64,000 bases of DNA, taken from Breviolum minutum Mf 1.05b.01 (lineage: Eukaryota; Sar; Dinophyceae; Suessiales; Symbiodiniaceae). This document shows positions 61,819 through 64,000 of this stretch, in pieces. The position numbers and the translations under genes are program-made. Every line of letters starts with the position of its first letter. Within the stretch, counting starts at the first letter, position 1. The stretch covers positions 99,806 to 163,805 of the forward strand of contig DF239770.1 in assembly GCA_000507305.1 (NCBI GenBank), read 5' to 3'. The notes under the pieces were generated by a model. The model ran no database searches. It saw only the letters and a program-made list of their open reading frames with translations, and was not told the origin of the DNA.

Positions 61819-62420
61819 GTTCCAAGGCCCTCAAGGCCTCGATCCAGACAAAGAAGAACGGTGCCCTGGGGACCCGCATTCCGGAGGGATCATGGGTTCC
61901 TGCCAAAGAAAAGGATGAAGAGAAAAATGAAGAGACGTAAGGGATACTGTACGGATCTCTCAGCGATTTTGATGGTACTATCCTTGATACTATATAGATG
62001 CTTTAGATCCAAAATGGGTTTGGCGAAATGGTCCGCATGCTTGGTGGTCGAGGCTGTCTCACATGCTTTGCCGCATTAGATGTACACTATCCCAACATCT
62101 CACCATATCAGAGCTGCTTTTTCATTTGCATGTGCCAGAACCACCTTGCAAGCTGTCATAAATTGGATGCAATGAAAGCTCCCATTGGCACCTCAGCTCT
62201 CCCAATTGATCATCTCGACTTTACTTTTTTTTGCGCCAATCAGCCGAGAGGATGAACCATTGACAAAAGCAGATGGTGTCCAGGAACGAGGGATGGTGCC
62301 CCAGTTCCATCAATGGAAGGATGGTTCCATCAAGGGACTCAAGGGAATCTCAAGCAAAGGGGAGCAAACATCAAGTGTTGAGATGCTGAGACAGCTTTCC
62401 TTGTCGGTGTTTCTAGGTTT
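61819..62420 (+). CDS. Acidic/hydrophilic exon pair, unidentified (possibly the N-terminal part of the glycosyltransferase gene)
   Basis: Exon 61819-61936 (KKNGALGTRIPEGSWVPAKE, then acidic) ends at a canonical donor GTAAGG in phase 2. Exon 62244 onward (REDEPLTKADGVQERGMVPQ, then WKDGSIKG) starts after caatcag with the matching phase, so the join ACC-CGA keeps frame. The second exon's end is unclear (frame open to 62445). Function unknown; the next gene downstream on the strand is the GT32-like gene. Confidence 0.5.
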
Positions 62421-63283
62421 TTCAAAGAAACGCAGTTCACAGTGAGATGATCACAAGCGACCACAACTTTCAACAGGATAGAAACTACAAGCTTGTTTCT
62501 GAAGCACTGCAAGGTGTTTCTTCAGTCAAAAGCTACTTTCAGTGTTTTCGCAACCTTTTCCTTAACATGCCTCAAGCTGCGTCATGATGCTCTTACAGCT
62601 TAACTGTCTTACAGTTGCAAATTTCCGTTGGTTTCCCGCAAAATAAACTGTTGGGAGACTTTTTTGGGTCCCTACTTTTGAACATTTCGGCAATATATCC
62701 ATAGACCATAGACTTGACTTCATTTCCATATATTGCTGTGTTTCAGGTTCTGAAAGTCCACGCCGATCAGCAATCGCCGGCCCCCTTCACCAATGCTCTT
62801 GGTTGAATTCCAGCGTAGTTCGTTGGTTATGGTCATTTCTAAGGCTAGCAGAGCATGGTCCATGTCAACAGTCCAGAAGTTTGCCAGGAACAAGCAGCAT
62901 GAGGGTCTCACTCAAAAGTCTCTTGAAGATCATGACCAAGATCTCCCAAGATAATACTTTGCAAAACTTTAACTTGCTTCGTGCACAGTCTTCAGAAAGA
63001 GTTTGACATCTTCAACCCTTTCCTGAGTCTTTCATGACCCACCCAAACTCAGCACTCACCTCATCAACACTTCTGGTTGAGTTATAGCGACCTCAAACAG
63101 CCTCAGAAATTCAATTATATATTAATGATAATGGTAACGACTAGAGGAAGAACTCACTCACACAAACCTGTCAGGTTGAGATTGAAGTGTAAAATTTGCC
63201 TAGATGTTAGACAGAGTTTTGGCAGGTCAACTGCATCAAATCGTCTGAGAGCCACAGCCCATTGCCATGGTCATGGTCCGTAG

Positions 63284-63880
63284 GAGCGCATGGACAGTGT
63301 TGGCATCCCGCGTCAGCTCATCTTGACCGGCCCCGGCTCCTTTCTTCAAGATCTACCGCTGGAAGTCCAACGCAATGTAGAAGACATCATCACGGCAAAC
63401 CCGACTCTCAATGTTCAGTGGTTTAGTGATGCAGATTGTTATTCCTACATCTCCTACTACTATGATTCTGAGTTGGCTGGGATGTTTCGAAGGGAGTTCC
63501 GTGGCAGTTTTCGTGGAGACCTTTGCAGGGCAGCAGTCCTGTATCGGGAGGGAGGCTTCTACGTAGACTTGGACTTTGAATTGTTAGTCCCGCTGACTAC
63601 GCTGATTGGTGTTTCCACCACCTTTCTCTCAGTCTTTGCAGCAAATGGTGCTATCTTGAATGCTTTGATGGCGTCCACTCCATACAGCTACTCGGTGTGG
63701 GATGGGAGCTTCAGATCACCTGTTCAATATATATATACAGTACATTATATTTTTACGATTTTTATATATTGTATACATATAAAGATATACAGTATATATA
63801 TATATATAATTAGTTTCTTTTTGGGTCTAGGAGAAATACTTGCACACCTGAAATGTGACAGATATCCATACACAAAGTAG
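63284..63880 (+). CDS. GT32-type glycosyltransferase (sugar-binding DxD), cut by the window end
   Basis: The exon opens after ccgtag and is in frame with GAG CGC ATG (ATG 63290). The protein follows the Gly_transf_sug/OCH1-like pattern: GIPRQLILTG near the start, then NPTLNVQWFSDADC, then FRGDLCRAAVLYREGGFYVD and LDFELLVPL. The D-L-D at 63566-63574 is the DxD motif that binds the nucleotide-sugar metal ion. This family transfers hexoses in the Golgi/ER. A short hydrophobic stretch (TTFLSVFAANGAILNALMAS) corresponds to the strand and helix after the DxD region. The real exon end is probably near 63700, because from 63725 the frame runs through a TA-rich repeat. The rest of the catalytic domain lies beyond the window. 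Whether ATG 63290 is the start or an internal Met is open. Confidence 0.8.
   Translation, partial: ERMDSVGIPRQLILTGPGSFLQDLPLEVQRNVEDIITANPTLNVQWFSDADCYSYISYYYDSELAGMFRREFRGSFRGDLCRAAVLYREGGFYVDLDFELLVPLTTLIGVSTTFLSVFAANGAILNALMASTPYSYSVWDGSFRSPVQYIYTVHYIFTIFIYCIHIKIYSIYIYIISFFLGLGEILAHLKCDRYPYTK
63725..63810 (+). repeat. TA-rich low-complexity tract
   Basis: Runs of (TA)n interrupted by cagt/cat; similar TA runs occur at 20070-20084, 30897-30913, 35919-35932 and 42178-42191. Probably intronic. Confidence 0.8.
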
Positions 63881-64000
63881 CCTTCACTCGCATTTTGGAG
63901 GGTGCACGTCCATCATGAGGGTTTGGCGACGTCCTGCTATAACTATAACATACAATAACTTGAAAGGTTCATGTGGATATTACTGAAGATATCCCGGAAT

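Noticed and set aside
1..64000. CRISPR arrays, insertion sequences, tRNA or rRNA genes, bacterial promoters or ribosome binding sites
   Set aside because: None seen. The intron-rich organisation is eukaryotic nuclear, so bacterial signals are not expected.

Overview
The window reads as nuclear DNA of a dinoflagellate, most likely a Symbiodiniaceae/Suessiales-type alga; the species cannot be named from it. The basis is: short exons (often 30-200 nt) in long AT-rich introns; many splice junctions that only restore a protein domain if the intron starts with GC or GA and ends AG before G; every recognisable gene on the + strand over 64 kb; and typical dinoflagellate content (PPR and LAN-W-A helical-repeat proteins, a deaminase-like domain, TTLL, NEK kinase, EF-hand and flagellar coiled-coil proteins). 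Gene models were assembled by hand from reading frames, splice signals and remembered family motifs. Exons listed as joined keep phase; others are approximate.

Layout. 0.5-4.6 kb: unidentified coding-like exons. 7.1-12.0 kb: exons with LAN-x-AW helical repeats, then an exon with a zinc-deaminase signature (CAE ... PCxxC). 15.6-17.3 kb: a two-exon PPR protein, complete or nearly so. 17.4 kb: a 30-bp perfect palindrome. 20.9-24.4 kb: a tubulin-tyrosine-ligase-like gene, perhaps fused to an N-terminal CCCH zinc finger and with an apparent frameshift. 26-31.3 kb: a coiled-coil gene. 33.0-35.7 kb: an archaemetzincin homologue whose catalytic HExxHxxGxxHC motif is destroyed while its second cysteine site is kept. 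36.4-38.2 kb: a two-EF-hand protein with a Cys-rich C-terminus. 39.6-45.2 kb: a CFAP99-like flagellar coiled-coil protein. 47.2-52.1 kb: a NEK-like kinase. 52.7-56.6 kb: an EF-hand / SAP-like protein, possibly the same transcription unit as the kinase. 61-63.9 kb: acidic exons and then a GT32-type glycosyltransferase cut by the window end.

Two themes stand out. The deaminase/helical-repeat gene and the PPR gene are neighbours, and both classes are expected in organelle RNA processing or editing, for which dinoflagellate enzymes are poorly known. A second group (TTLL, CFAP99-like, NEK, EF-hand proteins) fits cilium/flagellum and calcium biology. The remaining DNA is intronic or intergenic, with microsatellites.
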